Of a DNA stretch of 64,000 bases, positions 1-8,106 are shown in pieces (position 1 is the stretch's first letter; the number at the start of each line of letters is the position of its first letter). The stretch comes from Escherichia ruysiae (GTDB lineage: Bacteria > Pseudomonadota > Gammaproteobacteria > Enterobacterales > Enterobacteriaceae). The stretch is taken from the NCBI RefSeq assembly GCF_902498915.1, contig NZ_CABVLQ010000001.1; one strand, 5' to 3'. The notes beneath the pieces were generated by a model, which did not search any database, was not told where the DNA came from, and saw only the letters and a program-made list of their open reading frames with translations. A program made the position numbers and the translations under genes.

Positions 1-65
1 TTGAGTTTGCCGTTTTGCAGGGTGATCTTCTTGCCTTGTGCCGGAACAACTACTTTACTTTCCAT
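1..65 (-). CDS. icd: isocitrate dehydrogenase (NADP+), N-terminal fragment
   Basis: Partial gene: only the first 21 codons lie in the window, reading leftwards off the edge. The translation begins MESKVVVPAQGKKITLQNGK, the N-terminus I know for E. coli isocitrate dehydrogenase, the TCA-cycle enzyme converting isocitrate to 2-oxoglutarate with NADP+. A strong ribosome-binding site (AAGGAGAGG) precedes the ATG. It is divergent from rluE, as in K-12. Catalytic residues are outside the window, so the call rests on the N-terminus and on gene order. Confidence 0.93.
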   Translation of the reverse strand, partial: MESKVVVPAQGKKITLQNGKL

Positions 66-158
66 TCACCTCTCCTTCGAGCGCTACTGGTTTGCTCGTC
101 TGCCACCACGTTGCATATGCGTTTGCGTCCTGCGATACGGATGCTTTAGAGCAATTTT

Positions 159-187
159 TTGTTAATGATTTGTAATTGGCTTGTCAA
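159..187 (-). promoter_or_regulatory. candidate icd promoter
   Basis: Reading the minus strand, TTGACA (182-187) is followed after 17 bases by TAACAA (159-164). This is a perfect -35 with a moderate -10 and would give an icd leader of roughly 85-90 bases. The rest of 66-236 holds the start of divergent rluE transcription. No start site was mapped; this is a consensus match only. Confidence 0.5.
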
Positions 188-232
188 TACTACCCTATTG
201 TTTGCCGTCATGAAAGATGCGCGTTATTAGGC

Positions 233-238
233 TATAAT
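233..238 (+). promoter_or_regulatory. perfect -10 hexamer at the 5' end of rluE
   Basis: TATAAT lies at 233-238, overlapping the ATG (237) that opens the longest rluE reading frame. The -35 region is weak: TTGCCG at 212-217 with a 15-base spacer, or TTGTTT at 208-213 with a 19-base spacer. If this -10 is used, transcription would start near 245 and the ATG at 237 could not be translated from it. Confidence 0.4.
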
Positions 239-890
239 GCGGCAATTCATAATCTCTGAAAATACCATGCAAAAAACTTCTTTTAGAAATCACCAGGTTA
301 AGCGATTCAGCTCGCAACGTTCTACCAGGCGAAAACCTGAAAACCAGCCCACGCGCGTGATCCTGTTCAATAAACCCTATGATGTTCTTCCGCAGTTCAC
401 CGATGAAGCAGGGCGTAAAACATTAAAAGAATTCATCCCGGTTCAGGGCGTTTATGCGGCTGGTCGTCTCGACCGCGATAGCGAAGGGTTACTGGTGCTG
501 ACTAATAATGGCGCGTTACAGGCGCGTTTAACCCAGCCGGGCAAACGCACCGGGAAAATCTATTATGTGCAGGTGGAAGGCATTCCTACGGAAGACGCTC
601 TTGAAGCCTTGCGCAATGGCGTAACCTTAAATGATGGCCCTACCCTGCCCGCTGGCGTGGAATTGGCTGAAGAACCGGAGTGGTTATGGCCGCGTAATCC
701 GCCAATTCGTGAACGAAAAAGTATTCCCACCAGCTGGCTGAAGATCACCTTATATGAAGGACGTAATCGCCAGGTACGCCGCATGACCGCCCATGTTGGT
801 TTCCCCACACTGCGACTGATTCGCTATGCGATGGGGAGTTACACGCTGGATAATCTTGCTAATGGCGAATGGCGAGAAACCACAGAATAA
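237..890 (+). CDS. rluE: 23S rRNA pseudouridine(2457) synthase RluE
   Basis: A 217-residue protein of the RsuA/RluB/E/F family, which isomerises one uridine (2457 in E. coli) in helix 89 of 23S rRNA. The catalytic-Asp motif GRLDRDSEGLL is near residues 77-87 and the family motif EGRNRQVRRM near 175-184. There is no N-terminal S4 domain; the first ~38 residues are basic and probably disordered, as in K-12 RluE. nudJ starts 9 bases after the stop, which suggests co-transcription. The start is uncertain: ATG 237 is the conventional one, but an in-frame ATG at 267 would give 207 residues and fits better with the TATAAT overlapping 237. Confidence 0.95.
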   Translation: MRQFIISENTMQKTSFRNHQVKRFSSQRSTRRKPENQPTRVILFNKPYDVLPQFTDEAGRKTLKEFIPVQGVYAAGRLDRDSEGLLVLTNNGALQARLTQPGKRTGKIYYVQVEGIPTEDALEALRNGVTLNDGPTLPAGVELAEEPEWLWPRNPPIRERKSIPTSWLKITLYEGRNRQVRRMTAHVGFPTLRLIRYAMGSYTLDNLANGEWRETTE

Positions 891-899
891 GGAAGCACA

Positions 900-1361
900 A
901 TGTTTAAACCGCACGTTACCGTTGCCTGCGTGGTGCACGCAGAAGGCAAATTTTTAGTCGTTGAAGAGACGATTAATGGTAAAGCGTTATGGAACCAACC
1001 TGCCGGGCATCTGGAAGCAGATGAAACCTTAGTGGAAGCCGCCGCGCGTGAGCTGTGGGAAGAGACGGGCATCAGCGCGAAACCGCAACATTTCATCCGT
1101 ATGCATCAGTGGATTGCGCCAGATAAAACGCCGTTTTTGCGTTTCCTCTTTGCCATTGAACTTGAGCAAATATGCCCGACCCAGCCTCATGACAGCGATA
1201 TCGACTGCTGCCGTTGGGTCAGCGCCGAAGAAATTTTACAGGCGTCAAATCTTCGTTCGCCGCTGGTGGCGGAAAGTATTCGTTGTTATCAAAGCGGGCA
1301 ACGCTATCCGCTGGAGATGATTGGCGATTTTAACTGGCCTTTTACAAAGGGTGTCATCTAA
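900..1361 (+). CDS. nudJ: phosphatase NudJ, Nudix family
   Basis: A 153-residue Nudix hydrolase. The Nudix box runs from about residue 38 to 60, beginning GHLEADETLVEAAAREL and ending WEETGI, with the catalytic REx2EE core intact. The family member in E. coli releases phosphate from thiamine pyrophosphate, its HMP precursor and nucleoside di/triphosphates. AAGGA lies a few bases before the ATG, and the gene sits 9 bases after rluE. mnmA follows after 53 bases. The cluster joins RNA-modification and nucleotide-housekeeping genes; a direct link of NudJ to RNA modification is not evident. Confidence 0.96.
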   Translation: MFKPHVTVACVVHAEGKFLVVEETINGKALWNQPAGHLEADETLVEAAARELWEETGISAKPQHFIRMHQWIAPDKTPFLRFLFAIELEQICPTQPHDSDIDCCRWVSAEEILQASNLRSPLVAESIRCYQSGQRYPLEMIGDFNWPFTKGVI

Positions 1362-1414
1362 AAGGCTGCGTGATAGAATACGCCGCCTTGAAGTTCAATG
1401 TCGTGAGTGATCCA

Positions 1415-2521
1415 ATGTCTGAAACCGCAAAAAAAGTAATCGTCGGCATGTCCGGCGGTGTCGATTCCTCCGTTTCTGCCTGGCTGTTGCAACAACAGGG
1501 ATATCAGGTCGAAGGCCTGTTTATGAAGAACTGGGAAGAAGACGACGGTGAGGAATATTGCACGGCGGCAGCGGATCTGGCTGATGCCCAGGCTGTCTGC
1601 GACAAGCTCGGCATTGAACTGCACACCGTCAACTTTGCTGCTGAATACTGGGACAACGTCTTCGAACTGTTTCTTGCCGAATATAAAGCCGGTCGCACGC
1701 CGAATCCGGATATTCTGTGCAACAAAGAGATCAAATTTAAAGCCTTCCTCGAATTTGCCGCCGAAGATTTAGGTGCCGATTATATCGCTACCGGTCATTA
1801 CGTTCGTCGCGCAGATGTCGATGGCAAGAGCCGCTTGCTGCGTGGTCTGGACAGCAACAAAGACCAGAGCTACTTCCTTTACACGCTTAGCCATGAGCAG
1901 ATTGCGCAAAGCCTGTTCCCGGTCGGCGAACTGGAAAAACCGCAGGTGCGTAAGATTGCTGAAGATCTCGGTCTGGTTACCGCGAAGAAAAAAGACTCTA
2001 CCGGCATTTGCTTTATTGGCGAACGTAAATTCCGCGAGTTCCTGGGGCGTTATCTCCCGGCGCAACCGGGCAAAATCATTACCGTTGATGGCGATGAAAT
2101 TGGCGAACACCAGGGGCTGATGTATCACACCCTCGGTCAGCGTAAAGGTCTGGGTATCGGTGGCACTAAAGATGGCACCGAAGAACCGTGGTACGTCGTC
2201 GATAAAGACGTCGAGAATAACATTCTGGTTGTCGCGCAGGGTCATGAGCATCCACGTCTGATGTCTGTTGGGTTGATTGCCCAGCAGTTGCACTGGGTCG
2301 ATCGTGAACCGTTCACCGGCACTATGCGTTGTACGGTAAAAACCCGCTATCGCCAGACCGATATCCCCTGCACCGTCAAGGCGCTGGACGATGATCGCAT
2401 TGAAGTGATTTTCGATGAACCCGTTGCCGCAGTGACTCCGGGTCAGTCTGCCGTCTTCTACAACGGTGAAGTGTGCCTCGGTGGCGGTATTATTGAGCAG
2501 CGTCTGCCGCTGCCGGTCTGA
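1415..2521 (+). CDS. mnmA: tRNA-specific 2-thiouridylase MnmA
   Basis: A 368-residue enzyme that thiolates C2 of U34 in tRNAs for Lys, Glu and Gln, receiving sulfur through the TusE relay. The PP-loop GMSGGVDSS starts at residue 11. The catalytic cysteine is Cys102 (PDILCNKEI) and the persulfide-forming partner is in TGICFIGER near residue 199. The open frame extends upstream to 1370, but ATG 1415 gives the family's usual N-terminus (MSETAKKVIVGMSGG). It sits between nudJ and hflD in what looks like one transcription unit. Confidence 0.97.
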   Translation: MSETAKKVIVGMSGGVDSSVSAWLLQQQGYQVEGLFMKNWEEDDGEEYCTAAADLADAQAVCDKLGIELHTVNFAAEYWDNVFELFLAEYKAGRTPNPDILCNKEIKFKAFLEFAAEDLGADYIATGHYVRRADVDGKSRLLRGLDSNKDQSYFLYTLSHEQIAQSLFPVGELEKPQVRKIAEDLGLVTAKKKDSTGICFIGERKFREFLGRYLPAQPGKIITVDGDEIGEHQGLMYHTLGQRKGLGIGGTKDGTEEPWYVVDKDVENNILVVAQGHEHPRLMSVGLIAQQLHWVDREPFTGTMRCTVKTRYRQTDIPCTVKALDDDRIEVIFDEPVAAVTPGQSAVFYNGEVCLGGGIIEQRLPLPV

Positions 2522-2556
2522 TTATTATCTTTACTTAAAACAAGGAAGCAGTGAAC

Positions 2557-3198
2557 GTGGCAAAGAATTACTATGACATCACCCTCGCCCTGGCCGGTAT
2601 TTGTCAGTCGGCTCGCCTGGTGCAACAACTCGCTCACCAGGGGCATTGTGATGCCGATGCGCTACACGTTTCACTCAACAGTATTATTGATATGAACCCC
2701 AGCTCCACGCTGGCGGTTTTTGGCGGTAGCGAAGCCAACCTGCGCGTCGGGCTGGAAACCCTGCTCGGCGTGCTCAATGCCAGCAGCCGTCAGGGTTTGA
2801 ACGCTGAGTTAACCCGCTACACCCTTAGCCTGATGGTGCTTGAGCGTAAACTTTCATCTGCCAAAGGTGCGCTCGACACTCTGGGCAACCGGATCAACGG
2901 CCTGCAACGCCAGCTCGAACACTTCGATTTACAGTCCGAAACGCTGATGAGCGCGATGGCCGCCATCTATGTTGATGTTATCAGCCCGCTTGGCCCGCGC
3001 ATTCAGGTCACCGGTTCCCCTGCTGTACTGCAAAGCCCGCAGGTGCAGGCGAAAGTTCGCGCAACCCTGCTGGCAGGCATTCGCGCCGCCGTGCTCTGGC
3101 ACCAGGTCGGCGGTGGACGTCTGCAACTGATGTTTTCTCGTAATCGCCTGACCACTCAGGCAAAACAAATTCTTGCTCATTTAACCCCGGAGTTGTGA
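2557..3198 (+). CDS. hflD: high-frequency lysogenization protein HflD
   Basis: A 213-residue mostly helical protein. In E. coli it is a peripheral inner-membrane protein that binds lambda CII and, when absent, raises lysogeny frequency. Its host role is not settled. I used GTG 2557 (MAKNYYDITLALAG), which gives the usual length; an in-frame GTG two codons earlier (2551) is possible. AAGGA lies just upstream. The stop is 3 bases before the purB ATG, indicating tight co-transcription with purB, an arrangement conserved in gamma-proteobacteria. Confidence 0.95.
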   Translation: MAKNYYDITLALAGICQSARLVQQLAHQGHCDADALHVSLNSIIDMNPSSTLAVFGGSEANLRVGLETLLGVLNASSRQGLNAELTRYTLSLMVLERKLSSAKGALDTLGNRINGLQRQLEHFDLQSETLMSAMAAIYVDVISPLGPRIQVTGSPAVLQSPQVQAKVRATLLAGIRAAVLWHQVGGGRLQLMFSRNRLTTQAKQILAHLTPEL

Positions 3199-3201
3199 TC
3201 T

Positions 3202-4572
3202 ATGGAATTATCCTCACTGACCGCCGTTTCCCCTGTCGATGGACGCTACGGCGATAAAGTCAGCGCGCTGCGCGGGATTTTCAGCGAATATGGTTTGCTG
3301 AAATTCCGTGTACAAGTTGAAGTACGTTGGCTGCAAAAACTAGCCGCGCACGCAGCGATCAAGGAAGTTCCTGCTTTTGCTGCCGACGCAATCGGTTACC
3401 TTGATGCAATCGTCGCTAATTTCAGCGAAGAAGATGCTGCACGCATCAAAACCATCGAGCGCACCACTAACCACGACGTTAAAGCGGTTGAGTATTTCCT
3501 GAAAGAAAAAGTGGCAGATATCCCGGAACTGCACGCGGTATCTGAATTCATTCACTTTGCCTGTACTTCGGAAGATATCAATAACCTCTCCCACGCGTTG
3601 ATGCTGAAAACCGCGCGTGATGAAGTGATCCTGCCATACTGGCGTCAACTGATTGACGGTATTAAAGATCTCGCTATTCAGTACCGCGATATTCCGCTGC
3701 TGTCCCGTACCCACGGTCAGCCAGCCACGCCGTCAACCATCGGGAAAGAGATGGCTAACGTTGCCTACCGTATGGAACGCCAGTACCGCCAACTTAACCA
3801 GGTGGAGATCCTCGGCAAAATCAACGGCGCGGTCGGTAACTATAACGCCCACATTGCCGCTTACCCGGAAGTTGACTGGCATCAGTTTAGCGAAGAGTTC
3901 GTCACCTCGCTGGGTATTCAGTGGAACCCGTACACTACCCAGATCGAACCGCACGACTACATTGCCGAGCTGTTTGATTGCGTTGCGCGCTTTAACACTA
4001 TTCTGATCGACTTTGACCGTGACGTCTGGGGTTATATCGCTCTTAACCACTTCAAACAGAAAACCATTGCTGGTGAGATTGGTTCTTCCACCATGCCGCA
4101 TAAGGTTAACCCGATCGACTTCGAAAACTCCGAAGGGAACCTGGGGCTTTCCAACGCAGTGTTGCAGCACCTGGCCAGCAAACTGCCGGTTTCCCGCTGG
4201 CAGCGTGACTTGACCGACTCCACCGTGCTGCGTAACCTCGGCGTGGGTATTGGTTATGCACTGATTGCTTACCAGTCTACCCTGAAAGGCGTGAGCAAAC
4301 TGGAAGTGAACCGTGACCATCTGCTGGATGAACTGGATCACAACTGGGAAGTGCTGGCTGAGCCGATCCAGACAGTCATGCGTCGCTATGGCATTGAAAA
4401 ACCGTATGAAAAGCTGAAAGAGCTGACTCGCGGTAAGCGCGTTGACGCCGAAGGCATGAAGCAATTTATCGACGGTCTGGCGCTGCCAGAAGAAGAGAAA
4501 GCGCGCCTGAAAGCGATGACGCCGGCTAATTATATTGGTCGTGCCATCACGATGGTTGATGAGCTGAAATAA
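3202..4572 (+). CDS. purB: adenylosuccinate lyase
   Basis: A 456-residue enzyme of the fumarase/aspartase superfamily. It acts twice in purine synthesis: SAICAR to AICAR plus fumarate, and adenylosuccinate to AMP plus fumarate. The superfamily signature GSSTMPHKVNP, with the flexible catalytic serine, is near residues 294-304. The TCTSEDINN stretch and SRTHGQPATPS, which holds an active-site histidine, are both present. Length equals the K-12 protein. It is the last gene of the run starting at rluE and is followed by a REP-type hairpin and then phoP. Confidence 0.98.
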   Translation: MELSSLTAVSPVDGRYGDKVSALRGIFSEYGLLKFRVQVEVRWLQKLAAHAAIKEVPAFAADAIGYLDAIVANFSEEDAARIKTIERTTNHDVKAVEYFLKEKVADIPELHAVSEFIHFACTSEDINNLSHALMLKTARDEVILPYWRQLIDGIKDLAIQYRDIPLLSRTHGQPATPSTIGKEMANVAYRMERQYRQLNQVEILGKINGAVGNYNAHIAAYPEVDWHQFSEEFVTSLGIQWNPYTTQIEPHDYIAELFDCVARFNTILIDFDRDVWGYIALNHFKQKTIAGEIGSSTMPHKVNPIDFENSEGNLGLSNAVLQHLASKLPVSRWQRDLTDSTVLRNLGVGIGYALIAYQSTLKGVSKLEVNRDHLLDELDHNWEVLAEPIQTVMRRYGIEKPYEKLKELTRGKRVDAEGMKQFIDGLALPEEEKARLKAMTPANYIGRAITMVDELK

Positions 4573-4583
4573 TCCCCTGTCAA

Positions 4584-4608
4584 GGCCGGATGGCGATGCT
4601 GTCCGGCC
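4584..4608. repeat. REP-like hairpin after purB
   Basis: GGCCGGA (4584-4590) and TCCGGCC (4602-4608) form a perfect 7-bp stem. The GCCGGATGGCGATGC core resembles the REP palindrome. There is no T-run, so it is more likely an RNA-stabilising REP unit than a classical terminator. Confidence 0.6.
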
Positions 4609-4653
4609 TGCTTCTTAAGCTAATCTTTTCCTGTATTACCTCCCCTACCCGCT

Positions 4654-4688
4654 GGTTTAATTAATGTTTACTCCCATAAACACATAAT
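4654..4688 (+). promoter_or_regulatory. PhoP box and -10 of the autoregulated phoPQ promoter
   Basis: A direct repeat GGTTTA (4654-4659), five bases, TGTTTA (4665-4670) matches the (T/G)GTTTA-N5-(T/G)GTTTA PhoP box. A -10-like CATAAT (4683-4688) follows 12 bases after the box, the usual geometry for PhoP-activated promoters. This is consistent with the known autoregulation of phoPQ at low Mg2+. Confidence 0.75.
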
Positions 4689-4729
4689 CGCGTTACACTA
4701 TTTTAATAATTAAGACAGGGAGAATAAAA

Positions 4730-5401
4730 ATGCGCGTACTGGTTGTCGAAGACAATGCGTTGTTACGTCACCATCTTAAAGTTCAGATTCAGGACGCTGG
4801 TCATCAGGTCGATGACGCAGAAGATGCCAAAGAAGCAGATTATTATCTCAATGAACATTTACCGGATATTGCCATTGTCGATCTTGGCTTGCCTGATGAA
4901 GATGGCCTGTCGCTGATCCGCCGCTGGCGTAGCAATGATGTTTCACTACCGATTCTGGTATTAACCGCCCGTGAAAGCTGGCAGGACAAAGTCGAAGTCT
5001 TAAGTGCCGGTGCTGATGATTACGTGACCAAACCGTTTCATATTGAAGAGGTGATGGCGCGTATGCAGGCGTTGATGCGGCGTAATAGCGGTCTGGCTTC
5101 ACAGGTTATTTCGCTGCCACCGTTTCAGGTTGATCTCTCCCGCCGTGAATTATCCATTAACGACGAAGTGATCAAACTGACCGCGTTTGAATACACCATT
5201 ATGGAAACGCTAATCCGTAATAACGGCAAAGTGGTCAGCAAAGATTCGCTGATGTTACAGCTCTATCCGGATGCCGAATTGCGGGAAAGCCATACCATTG
5301 ATGTATTAATGGGCCGACTGCGTAAGAAAATTCAGACGCAATATCCGCAAGAAGTGATTACCACCGTTCGCGGCCAGGGCTATCTGTTCGAATTGCGCTG
5401 A
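4730..5401 (+). CDS. phoP: response regulator PhoP
   Basis: A 223-residue OmpR-family regulator. The receiver domain spans about 1-115, with phospho-acceptor Asp51 (IVDLGLPDEDG) and the conserved Lys in TKPF near 101. The C-terminal winged helix runs from about 125 to 223. PhoP controls the response to low Mg2+, acid and cationic peptides. The stop overlaps the phoQ start by one base (TGATG), coupling translation of the pair. A PhoP box lies upstream. Confidence 0.98.
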   Translation: MRVLVVEDNALLRHHLKVQIQDAGHQVDDAEDAKEADYYLNEHLPDIAIVDLGLPDEDGLSLIRRWRSNDVSLPILVLTARESWQDKVEVLSAGADDYVTKPFHIEEVMARMQALMRRNSGLASQVISLPPFQVDLSRRELSINDEVIKLTAFEYTIMETLIRNNGKVVSKDSLMLQLYPDAELRESHTIDVLMGRLRKKIQTQYPQEVITTVRGQGYLFELR

Positions 5402-6861
5402 TGAAAAAATTACTGCGTATTTTTTCCCCACTCTCGCTACGGGTTCGTTTTCTGTTGGCAACGGCAGCGGTAGTGCTGGTGCTTTCGCTTGCCTACGGGA
5501 TGGTCGCGCTGATCGGTTATAGCGTCAGTTTCGATAAAACCACGTTTCGGCTGTTACGTGGTGAGAGCAACCTGTTCTATACCCTCGCGAAGTGGGAAAA
5601 CAACAAATTGCATGTCGAATTGCCAGAAAATATCGACAAGCAAAGCCCTACTATGACACTGATCTATGATGAGAACGGGCAACTTTTATGGGCGCAGCGT
5701 GACGTTCCCTGGTTGATGAAAATGATCCAGCCTGACTGGCTGAAATCTAATGGCTTCCATGAAATAGAAGCGGATGTTAACGATACCAGCATCTTGCTGA
5801 GTGAAGATCATTCTATACAGCAACAGTTGCAGGAAGTACGGGAGGATGACGACGACGCTGAGATGACTCACTCGGTGGCAGTAAACATCTATCCGGCAAC
5901 GTCGCAGATGCCGAAGTTAACCATTGTGGTGGTTGATACCATCCCTGTAGAGCTTAAAAGTTCCTATATGGTGTGGAGCTGGTTTGTCTATGTGCTCTCA
6001 GCCAACCTGCTGTTAGTGATCCCTCTGTTATGGGTCGCCGCCTGGTGGAGTTTACGCCCTATCGAAGCCCTGGCAAAAGAAGTCCGCGAACTGGAAGAGC
6101 ACAACCGGGAACTACTCAACCCTACCACCACGAGGGAACTTACCAGCCTGGTACGTAACCTGAACCGACTGTTAAAAAGTGAGCGTGAACGTTACGACAA
6201 ATACCGCACTACGCTCACCGACCTGACGCACAGTCTGAAAACACCGCTGGCGGTGCTGCAAAGTACGCTACGTTCCATGCGTAGTGAGAAGATGAGCGTC
6301 AGCGAAGCAGAGCCGGTAATGCTGGAACAAATCAGCCGCATCTCGCAACAAATTGGCTACTACCTGCATCGCGCCAGTATGCGCGGTGGAACATTACTTA
6401 GCCGCGAATTGCATCCTGTCGCCCCACTGCTGGACAATCTCACCTCGGCGCTGAACAAAGTTTATCAGCGTAAAGGGGTTAATATTTCCCTCGATATCTC
6501 GCCAGAAATCAGCTTTGTGGGTGAGCAGAATGATTTTGTCGAAGTGATGGGCAACGTACTGGATAACGCCTGTAAATACTGTCTTGAGTTTGTCGAAATT
6601 TCAGCCAGACAAACCGATGATCATCTCTATATTGTGGTCGAGGATGATGGCCCCGGTATCCCGAAAAGCAAGCGTGAAGTGGTCTTCGACCGTGGTCAAC
6701 GTGTTGACACTTTGCGCCCAGGACAAGGTGTCGGTCTGGCAGTCGCACGTGAAATTACCGAGCAATACGACGGAAAAATCATCGCCGGAGAGAGTATGCT
6801 CGGCGGTGCAAGAATGGAAGTGATTTTTGGTCGCCAGCATTCTTCGCCAAAGAGTGAATAA
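5401..6861 (+). CDS. phoQ: sensor histidine kinase PhoQ
   Basis: A 486-residue inner-membrane kinase/phosphatase. TM1 is at about 15-40, the periplasmic sensor at about 44-190 and TM2 at about 195-215. HAMP and DHp domains follow, with the phospho-accepting His in LTHSLKTPLAVL near 277, then the ATPase domain (NVLDNACKY N box, DDGPGIP and GQGVGLAV G boxes). The acidic cluster EDDDDAE near 148-154, which binds Mg2+ against the membrane, is intact. It is coupled to phoP by a one-base overlap. Nothing suggests loss of function. Confidence 0.98.
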   Translation: MKKLLRIFSPLSLRVRFLLATAAVVLVLSLAYGMVALIGYSVSFDKTTFRLLRGESNLFYTLAKWENNKLHVELPENIDKQSPTMTLIYDENGQLLWAQRDVPWLMKMIQPDWLKSNGFHEIEADVNDTSILLSEDHSIQQQLQEVREDDDDAEMTHSVAVNIYPATSQMPKLTIVVVDTIPVELKSSYMVWSWFVYVLSANLLLVIPLLWVAAWWSLRPIEALAKEVRELEEHNRELLNPTTTRELTSLVRNLNRLLKSERERYDKYRTTLTDLTHSLKTPLAVLQSTLRSMRSEKMSVSEAEPVMLEQISRISQQIGYYLHRASMRGGTLLSRELHPVAPLLDNLTSALNKVYQRKGVNISLDISPEISFVGEQNDFVEVMGNVLDNACKYCLEFVEISARQTDDHLYIVVEDDGPGIPKSKREVVFDRGQRVDTLRPGQGVGLAVAREITEQYDGKIIAGESMLGGARMEVIFGRQHSSPKSE

Positions 6862-6936
6862 ATATGCCCTTTCTTCACGCATTACGTTAAGCATCCGTTA
6901 TAATCGGTTGCAGATACCAGCCTGTGGATGCTTAAC

Positions 6937-8058
6937 ATGGAATACCAACTTACCCTTAACTGGCCCGATTTTCTTGAACGCCACTGGCAGAAACGTCCGG
7001 TAGTGTTAAAACGCGGCTTTAATAATTTTATTGACCCAATCTCTCCAGACGAGTTAGCGGGTCTGGCGATGGAAAGCGAAGTCGACAGTCGGCTGGTCAG
7101 TCACCAGGATGGTAAATGGCAGGTCAGCCACGGTCCATTCGAAAGCTACGATCATCTCGGTGAGACCAACTGGTCATTGCTGGTGCAGGCAGTAAATCAC
7201 TGGCATGAACCAACCGCCGCGCTGATGCGTCCGTTTCGTGAACTGCCGGACTGGCGCATTGACGACCTGATGATCTCATTTTCCGTACCCGGCGGCGGCG
7301 TCGGCCCGCATCTCGATCAATACGATGTGTTTATTATCCAGGGAACCGGTCGTCGTCGCTGGCGAGTGGGCGAAAAGCTGCAAATGAAACAGCACTGCCC
7401 GCACCCGGATCTGTTACAGGTCGATCCGTTCGAAGCAATCATCGATGAAGAGCTGGAGCCTGGCGATATTCTTTATATTCCGCCGGGATTCCCGCACGAA
7501 GGCTACGCGCTGGAAAATGCGATGAACTACTCTGTCGGTTTTCGTGCGCCCAATACGCGGGAGCTGATCAGCGGTTTTGCCGATTATGTTCTGCAACGTG
7601 AGCTGGGCGGTAATTATTACAGCGATCCGGATATCCCTCCTCGCGCCCATCCGGCTGATGTTCTGCCGCAAGAGATGGATAAACTGCGTGAGATGATGCT
7701 TGAACTGATCAACCAGCCGGAACACTTTAAGCAATGGTTTGGCGAGTTTATTTCCCAGTCACGTCATGAACTGGATATCGCGCCGCCAGAGCCGCCTTAT
7801 CAGCCGGATGAAATCTACGATGCGCTGAAACAAGGTGATGTGCTGGTGCGCCTGGGTGGTCTGCGCGTATTGCGCATTGGTGATGATGTATACGCCAATG
7901 GTGAAAAGATCGATTCTCCGCACCGTCCGGCACTGGATGCGCTCGCCAGTAATATTGTGCTGACTGCCGAGAATTTTGGCGATGCGCTGGAAGATCCGTC
8001 ATTCCTCGCGATGCTCGCGGCGCTGGTCAATAGCGGGTATTGGTTCTTCGAAGGGTAA
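6937..8058 (+). CDS. roxA: ribosomal protein uL16 3-hydroxylase (JmjC oxygenase)
   Basis: A 373-residue Fe(II)/2-oxoglutarate oxygenase, also called YcfD, that hydroxylates an arginine of ribosomal protein L16. The JmjC iron ligands are visible as His125 and Asp127 (GPHLDQYD) and His187 (GFPHEGY). The C-terminal part holds the dimerisation and winged-helix regions. ATG 6937 was chosen over an in-frame ATG three codons upstream (6928) because it gives the familiar MEYQLTLNW start. It is plus strand behind phoQ with its own short intergenic region, and convergent with pepT across a REP hairpin. Confidence 0.96.
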   Translation: MEYQLTLNWPDFLERHWQKRPVVLKRGFNNFIDPISPDELAGLAMESEVDSRLVSHQDGKWQVSHGPFESYDHLGETNWSLLVQAVNHWHEPTAALMRPFRELPDWRIDDLMISFSVPGGGVGPHLDQYDVFIIQGTGRRRWRVGEKLQMKQHCPHPDLLQVDPFEAIIDEELEPGDILYIPPGFPHEGYALENAMNYSVGFRAPNTRELISGFADYVLQRELGGNYYSDPDIPPRAHPADVLPQEMDKLREMMLELINQPEHFKQWFGEFISQSRHELDIAPPEPPYQPDEIYDALKQGDVLVRLGGLRVLRIGDDVYANGEKIDSPHRPALDALASNIVLTAENFGDALEDPSFLAMLAALVNSGYWFFEG

Positions 8059-8070
8059 GTTTGGATGTAA

Positions 8071-8098
8071 GCCGGATGCGGCATCACATGCCGCATCC
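8071..8098. repeat. REP palindrome between roxA and pepT
   Basis: GCCGGATGCGG begins a canonical REP unit. GGATGCGGCAT (8074-8084) pairs perfectly with ATGCCGCATCC (8088-8098) over 11 bp with a 3-base loop. It lies between two convergent genes and could protect both 3' ends. Confidence 0.85.
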
Positions 8099-8106
8099 CT
8101 TTTCGC

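Noticed and set aside
3733..4464. 243-codon minus-strand open frame inside purB
   Set aside because: Fully antisense to a well-conserved purB reading frame; no ribosome-binding site or recognisable domain.
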